A DNA stretch of 64,000 nucleotides from Prosapia bicincta (lineage: Eukaryota > Arthropoda > Insecta > Hemiptera > Cercopidae): positions 173,376,386 through 173,440,385 of the forward strand of contig JBAIZL010000005.1 of assembly GCA_036971475.1 (NCBI GenBank), given 5' to 3'. Below the pieces are notes generated by a model. The model had not been told where the DNA came from, did not search any database, and was given only the letters and a program-made list of their open reading frames with translations. Made by a program: the position numbers and the translations under genes. Below are positions 44,708 to 57,777 of the stretch, in pieces (the first letter of the stretch is position 1; every line of letters begins with the position of its first letter).

Positions 44708-45334
44708 AGTGAATTTTTTAAACTTTTTTTTTATGTCTAATGAATTTGTATCATTATTTTTTTATAATAGATTTTAAAAAAATATGTAAATATGTCAGTT
44801 AAAATCATGTTAATCTCACCAGTGTTCCATATAAATGGTAATGTTTATTTGAGGGTTGAAAATAGCATCGTAAGTAATTGTGAATGATTTATAAATCATA
44901 ATCATACCAATATAACTTTTTCTCTGTTTTTTACAATGCTTTCAATCTGTATATCTTCATACAGACTAATCTGTATTTTGTACTAATCTTTTTTAAATTA
45001 TATTATCTTTGTTTTCTCACTTGAAATTTTTGCATGTGGGAAATCTTTCACTCAATGAAGAATGTAGCAAAAATTGATAGTTCATTTTGCATGATTACTT
45101 GTTTACATCTCTAACTTAATTTGTTTAATGTAATTAGGGTGACTTTAAGAGCTTGTCGGTGACCGTGAATTAAAAACAGATTGTTGGATAGCTTATGGGA
45201 ATCATTCTAAAGACTTAAAATTCTAAGGCCATTATCAATATGTTTTACTTACAGAATTGAAAAAATAATATCTAATAAGTAAGAACTATAAGTAATATCT
45301 AAGAATATTTTAATTATTGAGATTTCTTGGTCTA
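44708..45334. other. Intronic sequence, nothing recognised
   Basis: AT-rich; no supported feature. Confidence 0.45.
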
Positions 45335-46180
45335 GATAGGAAACTGACATATTTACCTTGATTATAGTCCAAACTGTAATCTTAAAATATAAACACAGAA
45401 ACTCTATAATAATGATATATTTCAGACACACTGTGTCTATTGTCAATCAGAGATAGAAATGGAGGGTCTCAGATGTGTTGAAGAAGTGTAGATAGAGTGG
45501 CCATAAGTTCTGTTTCTAACAGACTGTATAGATAGATATTACACTTATACTAACTTAAAGATATTAAAGATTATAACTTGGATATTTAAAGTTTGTCAAG
45601 AGGATGGTGATTGGAGTTATCTGATGTTGAGATTAGGAGAAAGGTGAATGGAGTAAACAGATGTTGAAGCTAAGAGGTTCTTTATCACTGTCACTGGTGT
45701 AATAACCACTAGTTGGTGCACCATTGGTACGGTAACTTCCCTACCTCTCTGCTCCGAAGAGTTACAACCTTCTTAAATTATTTTCATGATATAATAGTCA
45801 TTGAAAGATAATGGTGCTGTGACTATCACAATGATGATCTGTTAGCCTATTTATAACCATGGTTCTAATGTAATGTCTGTGTCCATTCATTCTCATATTT
45901 AGACCATTCATAGTTTGGCTTATGTACTGTGCTGGGCAAAATTTACATTGCAGCTAGTATATACAATTTTTCTGTGTGCAAGTATGATGACCCTGAATCT
46001 TCAAGTCCAGTTTTTGTTGTTACACTATTGAAACTTTTTGTTAGGAGGTATATTTGATATGTCTTACATCTGAGTCTAATGTGTGGAAAGGAGACATGAA
46101 GAGGTTTGTATGGTATTAGGATCTGGTGATTTAGGGTGTAATAGAATGTTTTTTTAAAATTGGAATATGCCTGAACCAAA
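45335..46180 (-). pseudogene. Penelope-like element, GIY-YIG part, decayed
   Basis: Minus-strand reading of 45943-46179 gives a region upstream of the nuclease (PYKPLHVSFPHIRLRCKTYQ). About 45945-45800 gives CPAQYISQTMNGLNMRMNGH, which matches the AQYIG-NGLN-RMNGHRH motif of the element at 20293-21220. The 3' flank (45335-45470) is also alignable with the arm of that foldback (GGAAACTGACATATTTACCT against GGAGACTGACATACTTACCT). Stops and frame changes make it inactive. Confidence 0.75.
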
Positions 46181-46906
46181 TTTGCAGTGGATCAGTCAAA
46201 AGATTTTGGACGTGGGTAGAAGCTTGAAGAATCTTGAAGATTTTTTTAAACCCATTGCTGATATGATTCGCAAACCAGCAGAGACAAATTATTTCCTAAT
46301 GTCAATTGAGGTATACGAGCGTTTTGCTATGAATATATTCTCACTTATAAAACACTAAACATTTTATTTGGGTGCAAGTATTTATTCATTATTTTGTACC
46401 TTAGTTGGTTTATTATTTGTTAATTTGAATATTTTTTGTTAATTCGAATATTATTTGTAATTTTAATTAGTAAAAAAGAATTAAAAGTTACTTACAGTCT
46501 GAAATGTGTATTAGATTTTCTATTATTATTTATTGTTCATATCATTGTTTAGGTACACTAAAATACACTAATTTTCCATGTTGAGACAGTAAGACACAAC
46601 AAACATTAGCTGCTAATCGATTTTGAGTAAAAGCTATATACACCAAGAAAGTCTGCATGACATTAAAACCGACAACATGTCTATCATGTTTAGAATATCT
46701 GATAAAAAGACGACTTTAAATATAAGGGCTGTAAATATCTGTCCCATCTATGTTGCAAGTTTCGAGAGGTAATAAATATCTCTTAGACAGCACAGATGGT
46801 TAGTCTTGAGACACATAAATAATAACTCTGTTGAAGAACTTGAAGTTATTGATAGCTTGAAACCAACAAAATACTAAGAGAAACTGACGATCATTGAAAA
46901 TCAGTC
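46181..46906. other. Spacer between the PLE part and mariner
   Basis: May be further decayed PLE or ordinary intron. A 63-codon plus frame (46167-46358) has no recognisable feature. Confidence 0.35.
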
Positions 46907-46908
46907 TA

Positions 46909-47736
46909 CAAAGTGTGATAAAAAAAATACTGTGAATAATTTTTTATTTAAAAAAGTAATAAACCTACATTGAATTCGATTTAATTTCCTTCAAAGTACT
47001 GTCCTTGGCTGGAAATACACTTATCCCAATGTTGAATCCATGACTAAAAACATTTCTGAAAGGCTTTCTTCTGAAGGGCGTTTTCCTTTAAGCACAGTTT
47101 TAATTTTTGTGAAGAGCCAAAACTCATATGGTGCTAAATTGGGGGAGTATGGCGAATGTTGACAGACAGGAACACTTTTCGGCTAAAAACTCGTGAATAA
47201 GAAGCGAGGTGTGACATGGCACATTGTCGTGTTGAAGAAGAAAGGCATTATTCTGGTCTTTGATTGGAACCTTATGAGAGGTTGAGATCTTCTGATAGCT
47301 CTTGAATAGTCATTTGCCTGTTTGAACAAACCATTGCTTCTACGTTTTGCACATTGTCATGAGTTTTTGAGGTTAAGTGGATGTCCCGAACACTGATTGT
47401 CTTTCGACTCATTTTCGCTTTTCAATCGGTCAAACCACTTATACACAGTCTTCAGAGTTACCGCATTATCGCCATACACAGATTTTAACATTTTGTGAGC
47501 CTCTTTGCCATTCTTTTGCAACTTAAAACAAAACTTAATGTTAATGCGTTGTTCGAAATTCATGATGCACGACAGACACGATAAATATGACCTTACTCTA
47601 GCGGCTCTGGCAGTGTTGAAACTTTTGCCTGCCTGTCTCAACAGATCAAGCTACTAGGCAAATTACATCGTATGAATGTAGCATAAGCAGTTGCAGCTAT
47701 AAAAATTCATTCACTATATTTTTTGATCATACCTCG
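46909..47736 (-). mobile_element. mariner element, decayed
   Basis: Imperfect inverted ends CAAAGTGTGATAAAAAAAAT and (complement) CGAGGTATGATCAAAAAATA, flanked by TA (46907-46908, 47737-47738). The minus-strand transposase begins at the Met at 47563 with the mariner N-terminal helix-turn-helix (EQRINIKFCFKLQKNGKEAH, then GDNAVTLKTVYKWFDRLKS). The middle is lost and the C-terminal part is only readable in pieces (HHDNVPCHTSLLIHEFLAEN near 47230-47170). At 828 bp it is much shorter than the usual 1.3 kb. Confidence 0.88.
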
Positions 47737-47738
47737 TA

Positions 47739-48660
47739 AAAGTCCTCTGCCATGTATGTGTCATGACAAACATCTTTTATTTGTTGGATGAAATGGGTTA
47801 ATTTGGTTATTTGGTTCAGTTTCTGTTCTGGGATGGTAATATATAGTTAAGTACTGATAATTTTGTTTCTTTGGAGGTTTAGGATAACCAAAGGATTGTG
47901 CTGAATGGATTAGAATTTCAAGTTGTTATGGATATCTTCTTCTTTGAAAGGCTGTTGATATCTTTGGACCAAATTCTTTACACCTAATTGCTTGGTTTTA
48001 TTGAATAGAATCTCTTTGTTTTCTGAACAACTAACCGTAAATGAGATAATGATGTATAATTTGTATCCAAAAAGCTTAAAGAGAATTTTGAAATACTGAA
48101 AACTGGTATTGTGAGGAAAATGGAAACATATGAAATGCAGGTGAGCATTCGTATGCAGGTGACCATTTTGTTCTTTTGTGAAGCCTGGTGACAGATTGGG
48201 AACAACATAAGATATGAGTGATACTCTTTTGCTTATTGGTGGGAAAGGACTGAAACATCATCAATACAGGCAAGTATTATTAAGTTTTCCCTGTGATATT
48301 TAATGGGATCACTTTGTGGCCTAATTGGCATATTTGATTGTCACTAAACAGGTGTTACTGGTTGAATTAACTTTGCCGTGGGAGGATAACATTCCTATGT
48401 AGTAATTATATAAAGTGATCAAGTATGAAGAATTTGTGCTGGGTTTGAGGATGTGGGCTTCCCACGGACATTTATATAAAATTGAAATGGGTACAAAGGG
48501 ATTGCTTAACAATCTGGAAATCTGTTTACAATTTTTTAAACAGTTTAGGATTTCATAGAAAAGTCAGCATTTTTTTCTGGGAAGAATGATCAAAGCTGCT
48601 TGTAGACTTTCTTTTTATCTGGCTGAATAGATGGTGCCAATAGAAAAGGTATGAGAGGAG
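47739..48660 (-). pseudogene. Probable continuation of the PLE reverse-transcriptase region
   Basis: Minus-strand scraps (an EQKLNQITKLTHFIQQIKDV segment near 47800 and GYPKPPKKQNYQYL near 47870) are consistent with the connector between reverse transcriptase and endonuclease of Penelope-like elements, continuing the copy at 45335-46180 across the mariner. No reverse transcriptase catalytic motif is recognisable, so this is tentative. Confidence 0.4.
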
Positions 48661-50021
48661 AATTGTGGCTTTATAAAACTAACTTAATTCTTCAAGTCAC
48701 AAGTCCAGGACACTATGTTTTGAAAAAGATATTATGAGCGTCTCTTCCTCAGACAGTCATGAATGGCCTATTATATAGCGATATAATACTTTGGCGCTCT
48801 ACAATGTCATTTATATCAGTTGAACCTACATTTGAGTTTTACTAACATTAGTAAATGTGGTAGCCCAGTACATAATAATGGTTAGTATTCAGTGTAAAAC
48901 ATAATTTGTTCATTGATTATGTAAATTTTGCTTTTAACAAAATTGATTGATTTTTTACTGATTGAATTGGTATTACAAATTTAATTTTAATGACAAACTT
49001 ATGCAATCCAAAAAATAGTTGAATCTGATTGTAAAATAAGGATGAATTGTTTTCACTATTTTATATACGTATATGTATTTCGTATTGCTCATGATAATAA
49101 TTCTGTAAGCTATTATACTTTTAAATTCGAAGTGCAAATTTCAAAATTCATATTTTAACCAATAAACTAGGCACTTTTTGTAATTCTTTGAATCTTTTGA
49201 ATTTCTCTAGTCTTATCTCAATAAAACCTCTCCAAATACAGAACAAGTGTTTTAAAAAACATTTCTCCTTCCTTTAGTTCGGCTTTGCTTAATTTGGCCT
49301 CCAGAAAATTCACCCTGTAATGTCCTTGAATCACGCTGTCATGCATTTATCACTTACTTTCTCTGGAGCAATGTCATAGTTGTAATAGTTTTTGTTTTGA
49401 ACACTGGTGGCACACAACCAACAACCACATCTTCTCTTGTTGAAATTTTATTTTATTTTCCTCGACCAAGAAAAATGCAACACCTCTCAATTTTAAATTA
49501 ACATAGTTTTCTTCTAAACACTGGTAGCAAGCAACTTTAGTCAGGCTGAAAGACTTCCAAATGTTTGTTTTGAACATTGAATTAACATGTGCAAATAATT
49601 AATTGTATTATACTATGCTTCATTTAAGCTAAATATTAATAATAAAAGCTTGTTGGTAAGTTCAGCCTAGAGTCTGGTCCTGGCATGGCCGAACTAGAGG
49701 TACTCTTTACTATATAAAATATTCATTGTTGTTCAATATAATTTTCTGTCTTTAAATTTGATGATGAACTCATGACTACCGTTTTGATTAAGTGCTTTGA
49801 AAGTCCTTAATTTTAGTGATATACTTTACATTAAAAAGGGAATAATTTATATGAAAAACTTACCTATTTGCTACATTCTTTGTTGGCACTGTATAAAAAA
49901 TAAACAGTAGTTAGACAAGTATATGCTTATGTGTTAAAAATTGTGCAATTGTCTGATGCATGTATTGTTTTCCTCACCAATTACCCTCCCAATCCTTCTT
50001 TACATGGGCACTCCTGTACAG
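48661..50021. other. Intronic sequence, nothing recognised
   Basis: AT-rich sequence ending in a pyrimidine-rich acceptor region. Confidence 0.5.
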
Positions 50022-50054
50022 GCTTCTTACAATTCTATTGGAAATGCTGGACAG
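50022..50054 (+). CDS. Nhe3: Na+/H+ exchanger micro-exon (33 bp, candidate)
   Basis: GTACAG acceptor after a C/T-rich tract and GTATGT donor enclose 11 codons (ASYNSIGNAGQ), phase 0 at both ends. The flanking exons are also phase 0 here, so inclusion or skipping both keep the frame, as for a cassette exon in the cytosolic tail. There is no strong homology; it rests on splice sites and phase. Confidence 0.45.
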
Positions 50055-53000
50055 GTATGTTAAGGCATATTATTTCCAACCAGTTTTATTACATTAAATA
50101 AATTTAGTTTCTTTCTGTAACAGTTGGCTTTATTGACTCATTCTGTTTTTTTTTTGAAGTTCTGCTGAAAATTCCAAAAATATTATTAGTAGAACAATGC
50201 TCGGTGGAAAATTTACTACAAATATTTTCTTGTGTAAAAAAATAGTCTTACATATCTTTAGATTAGATATTTGTGTATCAGTGATATAAATTTATCATTT
50301 TTACTGTAATTTATTACACTTTAAAAGTTAAAACCAGATAGGTTATTCTCACTTGTTTTCAAGTTTAAAATGCACCCCTACAAAGTAGTTGCTATTTTCA
50401 AAAGTAATATATCTCAAAGTTATTTGTAAAATAAGATATAGAAAAAACATGTAGCTGGAAGCTATCTCAAGTAGATTTAGAATGTATGGACGCTATCTCA
50501 AGTAGATTTAGAAAGTACTGTAGACAGCTTTCTCTCTGCTTAGTCCTTATTATTGTTGCCTTCTAACCAGTAACAAATTTCTAGCATACAATTCTTGCTT
50601 TTATGATTGTCTGGGTTTGGGATTTCATTCAAGCTGTCTTCTAGTATTTGCCAATTAAAATTCCTACATATATTATACAAAAATTGTCCCAAATTCTCTT
50701 ATTGAGGGTGATTAGAACTATTAAGAAGACAATTTGTTGAAGATTTTTAGAATTGTGTCTGATTTTTGATCTGTAAAGGCTAACTAGAAATTTGAAGATT
50801 AAGAATTGTGCATACATTTTAATCTAGAGAGACTGTTAAGAAAAAAAATTATGCAGTTTTTTTCTTGGACAGATATTTTTTAAAATCAGAATACTTACAA
50901 TGTACCCAACAAGGAAGGAAATTAAATGTAAAAAAATACCATTTCTATTTTACAATGTAGTTTTGGGCTGACTTGGAATAAAATTTACATTGTTTGTACA
51001 GTGAGTAAAAATTTGAAAATAGTGTATTCTAATTTTGAGGTTTTTGGCAACTGGGGTTATTTTTAAATATCATGTCTTTCATTGATACTTTTATTTGAAT
51101 AAATTGAAACAATTGTTGTTGTTGTTGAATGTGGTCAGTAAACTTGACAGATGGAGATATTCCACTTTAACAAAAATGAGGTTGCAAAATCCGAACATTT
51201 GCATTCATTAATTGTTCAAGATAATGAACAAGATTTAATTTTCACAAAATCTGAAAAACATTTTATTTTTCATAACTTTGTGGCAATAATTAGTTAAATA
51301 ATTATGTTAAAGTTTCATTGATCAACATGGAGGGTTAATCCATGAATAATGTTTATTATTGCTATTAAACATCTGAATGAATTCAACAGACTGTTCATTA
51401 CAATATTTCTCATAATTTCTTCTTTTCAAAATCCTGAATGGAAATTAAAACATTTTTTAAATTAATTTGTGTATCAATTCTTTTAACACACTAGTCTCAG
51501 AGTTGAAATATTAGTTGATATTTTCTACTGATTCTTGTGCATAGCCCAAAGGCTTCTATTAATTAATGATCATTGTTGAAATGCAAATCTGTTGGTAAAG
51601 CACATTTTGTGCGAATTGTGTGCTTTACACTACTTACAACATTTCAGATCCTAGCTAATACAAGTTGGAATCCTATCTAACTTTACAAGCCTAGCTTTAT
51701 CTTTACTACTAGACACACAAAAATATATTGCTCAGAAACCCCTAAATTGAAAATGTGCCTAATAAACATTCTAAAACTTGTTCATCTTATAAACTCCTTA
51801 CGTTTTTAAATAGTTGTATTGTTGGCTGATAATATTAAGTAGTTTTACAGTTGTACTACTTATATTATGCTGGTAATTTTATTGTAACTTAAATAATTTA
51901 TCAAGTCAAAATAGTTATATTTTTATTGAGATTTTCTATCTGTTTTATTAGTGGAAAATATTTTTATATAATTCCCTATTTTTCCTATAAATATTTCTCT
52001 AACTCAACTACCTTACTGAAAATTCTCAGCAGGTGCTTTTAGCGCTTGTTCAGAGCTTTGTCCAATGCACTGAGGTACAAAATGTACTAGATACTATCAT
52101 AAATATACAAATTCTATATATAAATAAAAGCAAAATACAATACAAGAATATTAAAAAAAAGAGGTCAGTGGGTTCTGACTTAAAAAAAGAACTATCTCCT
52201 ATGACAACAACTGATGGTAGGACTATGAGCTTAAAAAAAATGTCAATGGCGAAGTAAAGGTTTCTTTGTTGAACCTAGCTGGTCCATCACCTAGCTTTAT
52301 TTCCCTCAAAGACAAAATATTCTTCTGCTTCATGTGACACAGGTTTTATACATTATTCCAGTAACTCTAACTGGGCAAACATAAATTGTCACATGGAGAT
52401 CAACAAAAAACCATCGAAGCCTTGACCAGCTGTAATAAAACCTTTTGAAAAGACTAAAACAAGGAGTTCAAGTTAACCAATATTTATGTGTTTTTTATGT
52501 ACGTATAACTATTAATTTCAAGTTAAAAAAACCTTAATAGTGTTTTCAGCAGGGTGTTATATAAATAATGAAAAGTTTAAATTGTAGCCCACTTATAAAA
52601 CATTAAACATTTTTACCATAGTTTTTTGTGTATAAATATAAAATTTCACTTATCTCCAATTTTTGACTACATCAACAAGGCTCCTGTTTCAATTACCAAT
52701 AATGCCTGAAGCTCAAAAATTAAATTTAACGTTCGAAAAGTAATTGTAAAAATTAAAATATAATTGATAAAGTTTATAGAGATAATTCTTTTGTTAAATA
52801 TTATATAAATTTCACAATCCTATTTTTTGCAATTTAAGACGACTAATAAGCCTTCTGGGACCAAAGAGTCATATAAGGAAAATTCTAATGTAAGCATGTT
52901 TTCAAATGAATTTTTCCATAAGAGCCCATTATGAAACTTAGACTTAATTAACCACAATGCAAAGATGATTATTTCAAAATTTTTAAAGGTACATTTTAAA

Positions 53001-55104
53001 TAAATCTTAAATTGAATTTCGTATTTTGAAATTGGTAAAACATTTTTATTGTAACCCTTGTAATGTTATACATTTTTGGAAAGGGCTTGTCAAAATGCTG
53101 AACAATTATATCTGTCTAATTATTTCCAGCTTCATTCTAAGACATGCTAGACAATTTTTAAGCTGCACAATTTAAGGTCAGTTTAGGCAAACTTTAACAG
53201 TGTTTTGATAACTTAACCAAGGCGTAACTTGAAACCAGTTGGAATATCTAGTTTGGATTTTTTTTGTCTATATTGGGAGTACAATATTGGATTTATATAG
53301 AGTGACCCATTCAAGCATTTTTTGTTGTTTATTTATTACAAAACTAATTTTGTAATTATTTTCAAATTTATGTAGTTATTTTCAAAAAATTATTTTCACT
53401 TTAGCAACTGAATTATGATTTTTTTTAGCCTGACATTAAAATGTACTCGTATTGTACAAAATCATGCAATTTACAAAATGTTTAGAAACAAAATATATAT
53501 TAAAAAAATAATTCTAAAACAATTTTAAAATAATGACTTTTCCTACCAAATTGTAAAATAAATTTTTCAAACCAACTTGTAAAACAAATTCAAGTAATAT
53601 ATCAGATAATAACGTGTAAACTGAATTAAAACTAAAATTGTATATAAATAAAAAATTTCAATATTTTGTTCACCACAAAACTATTTTTGTATGACTTTGG
53701 AGCTTTTGTAATTTTAGTGTAATGTCAGAGTACCCATACACTTGAACAGAAATATTTAAAAAGGATAACTAAAGGTAAAATTTTATTATAATGCCAAGAT
53801 CAGAAGATAGAGATTTGAAAATAATATCTATGAGCATTTAATTTACTCATTTAACATTTAATAGGGGTCAAATATTTTAATTGAAATTTTCAAGTTATTT
53901 CTTTTGATGTTATATAAATTTTGAAGAGTCATTCTAGTACCTTGGATAAAATTGGAATTTTGTTAAAGTTTAAAGATTGTTTAAATCGGAATTAAAATTT
54001 AATTTTGTTTGTCAAATTTGTTTCTAATCTTTTTAGAAGCTAAAAAGAAATTAACATTCATGTTACTCAATAATAAAAAAATTGATAATGAGAAATTAAA
54101 ATGTTTTAGAGACTGGCCTACAAAATTATCAGAACAAGACCCATATTTTGTTGTAGACATGAACAGAAAAAAAAACATGTAAATTAGTTCAGATAAAACA
54201 ACAAGTTTCAAGAAACAGAGTAACAGTGTCTGTCTGAATTTAGGTAAAAAAGTGTCATAAAAAGTGATTTAAATTAATTTAGTTCAAATGACAAATGCAA
54301 GTGATTATGGTAGTTGATTTTTTGGTCATACCTCGAATATGAGAGTTGGCTGTCTGGAATTATCTTTTTAGTGTGATATATTACTAAACAATTTACTCAT
54401 CCCACAGAGCTTTTACTTTTTATAATGCTACAAATGAATTTCAGATGGAAAACATATTTTCCATTAAAAAAATATGCATCACTTTATAACTATATTCTAA
54501 TTATAATACCTATCAACGATATATTGAATGACGTTTGACTTGAAAAATATTTCATACAGATATTTCCTTAATAGTCTCATATGTTCAAGGGTTTCATAGA
54601 ATTGCTCAAAATTAAAAAAAAAATTCATTTTTAAAATGACCAAAATATGGCCCTTGTGTGAAAACACTTTCAGTAGGGCCTATGCTACAACATATAGATT
54701 TTTATTAAGCCACAAAACATTGGGATTTAAACGATAAAGTTGCAATATTAACAATTATATTTACATTAATTTAGATTAAATAAGGTCTAATAGTTTATAT
54801 GTTTTCTTAAAGGTTTTCAATGGTTTTAATTGCATTTTTAACTTACTTCAGTATTTTCTATACCAATAACTTGTTTATTAATATAAATTGAAATTAAGTT
54901 AAATTAATGTAGCATCTACTCTTCTATATCTATAGATGTAGAATACACTGTATAGTTGTAATATTTTTATGGTGCACAAATTAGAAGCAGCTCAAAACTA
55001 TCAGATTTCATAAATGTTATTGTTAATTGTGTTATTGCTGATCATTAATAGCACACAGAAAAATTAATAATTATAAGTAATTAAAAATATATAAATATTT
55101 CCAG
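50055..55104. other. Long intron, no insertion recognised
   Basis: Five kb of AT-rich sequence with no transposon end, palindrome or exon that I can support, in contrast to the rest of the gene. A 22-bp segment (GCTATCTCAAGTAGATTTAG) is directly repeated at about 50460 and 50491. Confidence 0.5.
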
Positions 55105-55305
55105 GATGACCCAGGAACAACAGGTTCAGATGGGACCAGAGGTCGAGGCCATGAAAAGGCATGGCTGGCTAAAGTCTGGGGAGATTTGGATGTCAGATAC
55201 ATGAAACCATTACTGACGCATGCTAGACCTACGCTTTTGGAAACATTACCAGTGTGTTGTAATCCAGTTGCAAGGTTACTGACTACTACTGAACAATTGA
55301 CTCAG
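55105..55305 (+). CDS. Nhe3: Na+/H+ exchanger exon: cytosolic tail, LKPLLTH motif
   Basis: 201 bp, 67 codons, phase 0 at both ends. It codes for a Gly/Asp-rich start, then EKAWLAKVWGDLDVRYMKPL and LTHARPTLLETLPVCCNPVA followed by RLLTTTEQLTQ. The AW-W-D--Y-KPLLTH-RP and LP-CC-P-AR-LT pattern is the conserved tail motif of NHE6/7/9 and confirms the subgroup. Confidence 0.95.
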
Positions 55306-55880
55306 GTTAATTTTTTTAAAGGAATTGTATAAGAAATTTTAGTTTTTTATACATATGAGTAAGGCAATTTATTTTTCACAATCAGAACCACTAACAATTT
55401 CTTTTTTCTAATATTTCTAAATAATAAGTTTCAAGTCATTTATAAAATGTTATATCTTATTTCTAAAGTCTTTGTTCATAAAGCTTGTAAACTTGATCAC
55501 AATTCATGGTAAACAATTCAACATTTAACAACTATTTCACTCAGGATTATATCCTGGAGCAAAACATAATTTGATGACAGAATTATAGGCATGAAAAACT
55601 ATTTATGTTAATTTTATTTTCAATTAAAGATGCACTTGAATATTAAGTCTTATGACAATCAATATAATTCAATATAGTTATGTATTGCAAAAGAGTTTTT
55701 AAATGAATTACTGGTACATATTTGATGAGATAAGATGTTTTATAACTAATGACATATTCCACCCTTCTTTAAGCATCATCTTTAAGCACCATAATTGTTA
55801 GCAGCTTTTTATTTAATACATTGAGTAGTGTATACAATTAAGTGTTCAGGCTTTATTTTATTAAGTTAAATGACTCATTC
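55306..55880. other. Intronic sequence, nothing recognised
   Basis: AT-rich up to the TTAA that flanks the piggyBac remnant. Confidence 0.5.
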
Positions 55881-55924
55881 TTAACCCTTAGCACTCGACT
55901 GTTGGGGGAGCCCCGCCAAGCGTA

Positions 55925-57130
55925 CGAGGTCTGTTCAAAAATACGCGGACTGAGGTCATTAAAAAAAATGTACTTTATTTGGAAGTTACACGTCTGGGTC
56001 TCCTTCAAAGTACTCTCCTCCCCAACGCACACACTTATCCCAACGGTGTTTCCACTTGTTAAAACAGTCCTGGTACGCTTCTTTTGTGATGGCGTTCAGC
56101 TTCTTCGTCGCATTTGCCTTAATCTCCGAAATCGTTTCAAATCTTCTTCCTTTGAGGGGTTTTTTGAGTATTGGGAATAAGAAAAAGTCACAAGGAGCTA
56201 GGTCAGGTGAGTAGGGGGGAGGGGGGGTGGAAAAGAACAGTGATCGAGTGTTTGGCCCAAAACTCACGAGTTCTGAGTGCTGAGTGAGCTGGAGCGTTGT
56301 CATGATGGAAAAACAGATATCACTTCTCTACAGTTCTGGCATTTTGCGTCGGACAGCATCCCTCAGACGCTCAATGTAGGTAATCTGGTTGACTGTAGAG
56401 CCTTTAGGGAGGTACTTGTAGTGAACAACACCCTTAGCATCAAAGAAAACTGTCAGCATCACCTTGACATTCGACCGATTTAGCTTTCTTGGGTCTTGGG
56501 GACGTTTGACCCCACGATTCATCACCGCAATGATTCATCACCGGTTATAATTCTTGACAAAAAGTTTTCATCTTCATTTGAACGATCAAGCAGTTCCCGA
56601 CAAACCAGGACGGTTCAATTTTTCCGTCAAAATCTCGTAACAAGATCCAACTGATATTCCACACACTTCGGAAACCTACCTAATGGTCAGACGTCGATTT
56701 TCGCGCACCAGGGTGTTGATTTTGTCAACGTCAGTTGACGTTGAAGGACGTCCAGGACGCTCATCGTCATCAATCGACTGTCGGCCACCCTTGAAACGTT
56801 CATGCCACTTGAAACATGCAGTACGCTTCATGGCAATATCGCCGTAGGCGATTAGCATGGCAAATGTTTCTGTTGCAGATTTCCCTAGTTTTACACAAAA
56901 TTTCACAGAAATTCGTTGCTCCTTCAGGCTGTCCATTTTAAAATCCGACAAACGAAAAAAACAATTTTTAATTAACTGTGTGTAACTCATCAACAAATGA
57001 AGACATCTGCGACTGAAATACCACGTTTTAATCAGCTGATTTATACGAACCTAGTGATACCAAGCGGATTCTCCTGAAACTAATTTGAGCCACGAAATTC
57101 AAACAGTCCGCGTATTTTTTGAACAGACAG
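55925..57130 (-). mobile_element. mariner element nested in piggyBac
   Basis: Left end CGAGGTCTGTTCAAAAATAC and right end (complement) CTGTCTGTTCAAAAAATACG, with TA at both flanks (55923-55924, 57131-57132). At 1206 bp it is close to full mariner length. Confidence 0.92.
55986..56936 (-). pseudogene. mariner transposase, frameshifted
   Basis: The Met at 56936 begins MDSLKEQRISVKFCVKLGKS, the usual mariner N-terminus. WHERFKGGRQSIDDDERPGR (linker to the catalytic domain) follows, then the first catalytic Asp region VFFDAKGVVHYKYLPKGSTV (about 56460-56400), and the third Asp in YSPDLAPCDFFLFP (about 56220-56180). It ends at the TAA at 55986-55988. The second Asp region is damaged and the three readable parts lie in different frames. 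About 316 codons against about 345 in intact relatives. Confidence 0.88.
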
Positions 57131-57428
57131 TATATTGCAGTTTACTCGTATGTCGGGGGTCACCCGACACGATTTTCAAATGCCGGCGAAGCCCACGACA
57201 TTCAATCTTTTACTGTTTGGTGCTACACTCTATTGACAATAATGTGAACTAAGTTGAAAATGTCTAGGAATATGTGAGTCATCACAAAATCTAGTTTGCC
57301 ACTACGTTGTAAGCTGCAAATAGATTACAGTTTTGCAGGTTATTTGTTTATTTGTAGTTTGCCGTGGCTTCACGTGCAATTAGTGATTCTGAAATTCCTG
57401 ATCTTTTATTTGATCCAGATTTATTAGA

Positions 57429-57777
57429 ATGTATTTCAGTTTCATAAACAAAATAATTAAACCAACAGGTATTTGTAAATATAACCAGTTTCACCAAAAC
57501 TTGGTGAGGGAATGCATTGGTGATATCAGGCATAACCCGTATAGTGAGAGGGGTCGGCCATCAACTACTGACAAAGAAGAGAGACTGAATGGGAAATTAC
57601 ATTCTTTTCCAATGATAAAAGTTGTTCTAAGGATTGTGTAGTTTGCAGTAACAGGAAGATAAAAAGAGGTAGAAGGGAAACAATTTTTTACTACAAAACA
57701 CGCAGCAGAAAACCAGGACTTCATCCGGAAGACTGTTTTCAAAGATATCATACTCTGCAAAAACTACAAATAAGATA
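57429..57777 (+). pseudogene. piggyBac transposase C-terminal fragment
   Basis: Frame 57429-57641 gives FHQNLVRECIGDIRHNPYSE then RPSTTDKEERLNGKLHSF. After a frameshift near 57630 comes KDCVVCSNRKIKRGRRETIF and KPGLHPEDCFQRYHTLQ, ending near 57777. This is the C-terminal cysteine-rich zinc-finger domain of piggyBac transposases. The first C-x2-C is kept, but the pair expected after the YY residues has been lost. The DDE catalytic domain is absent. Confidence 0.82.

Noticed and set aside
46167..46358. 63-codon plus frame with good Met start
   Set aside because: No recognisable feature, lies between PLE and mariner remnants, wrong phase evidence for an exon.
52033..52257. 74-codon plus frame in the long intron
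   Set aside because: Low-complexity Ile/Lys-rich, no homology, no acceptor/donor pair in the right phase.
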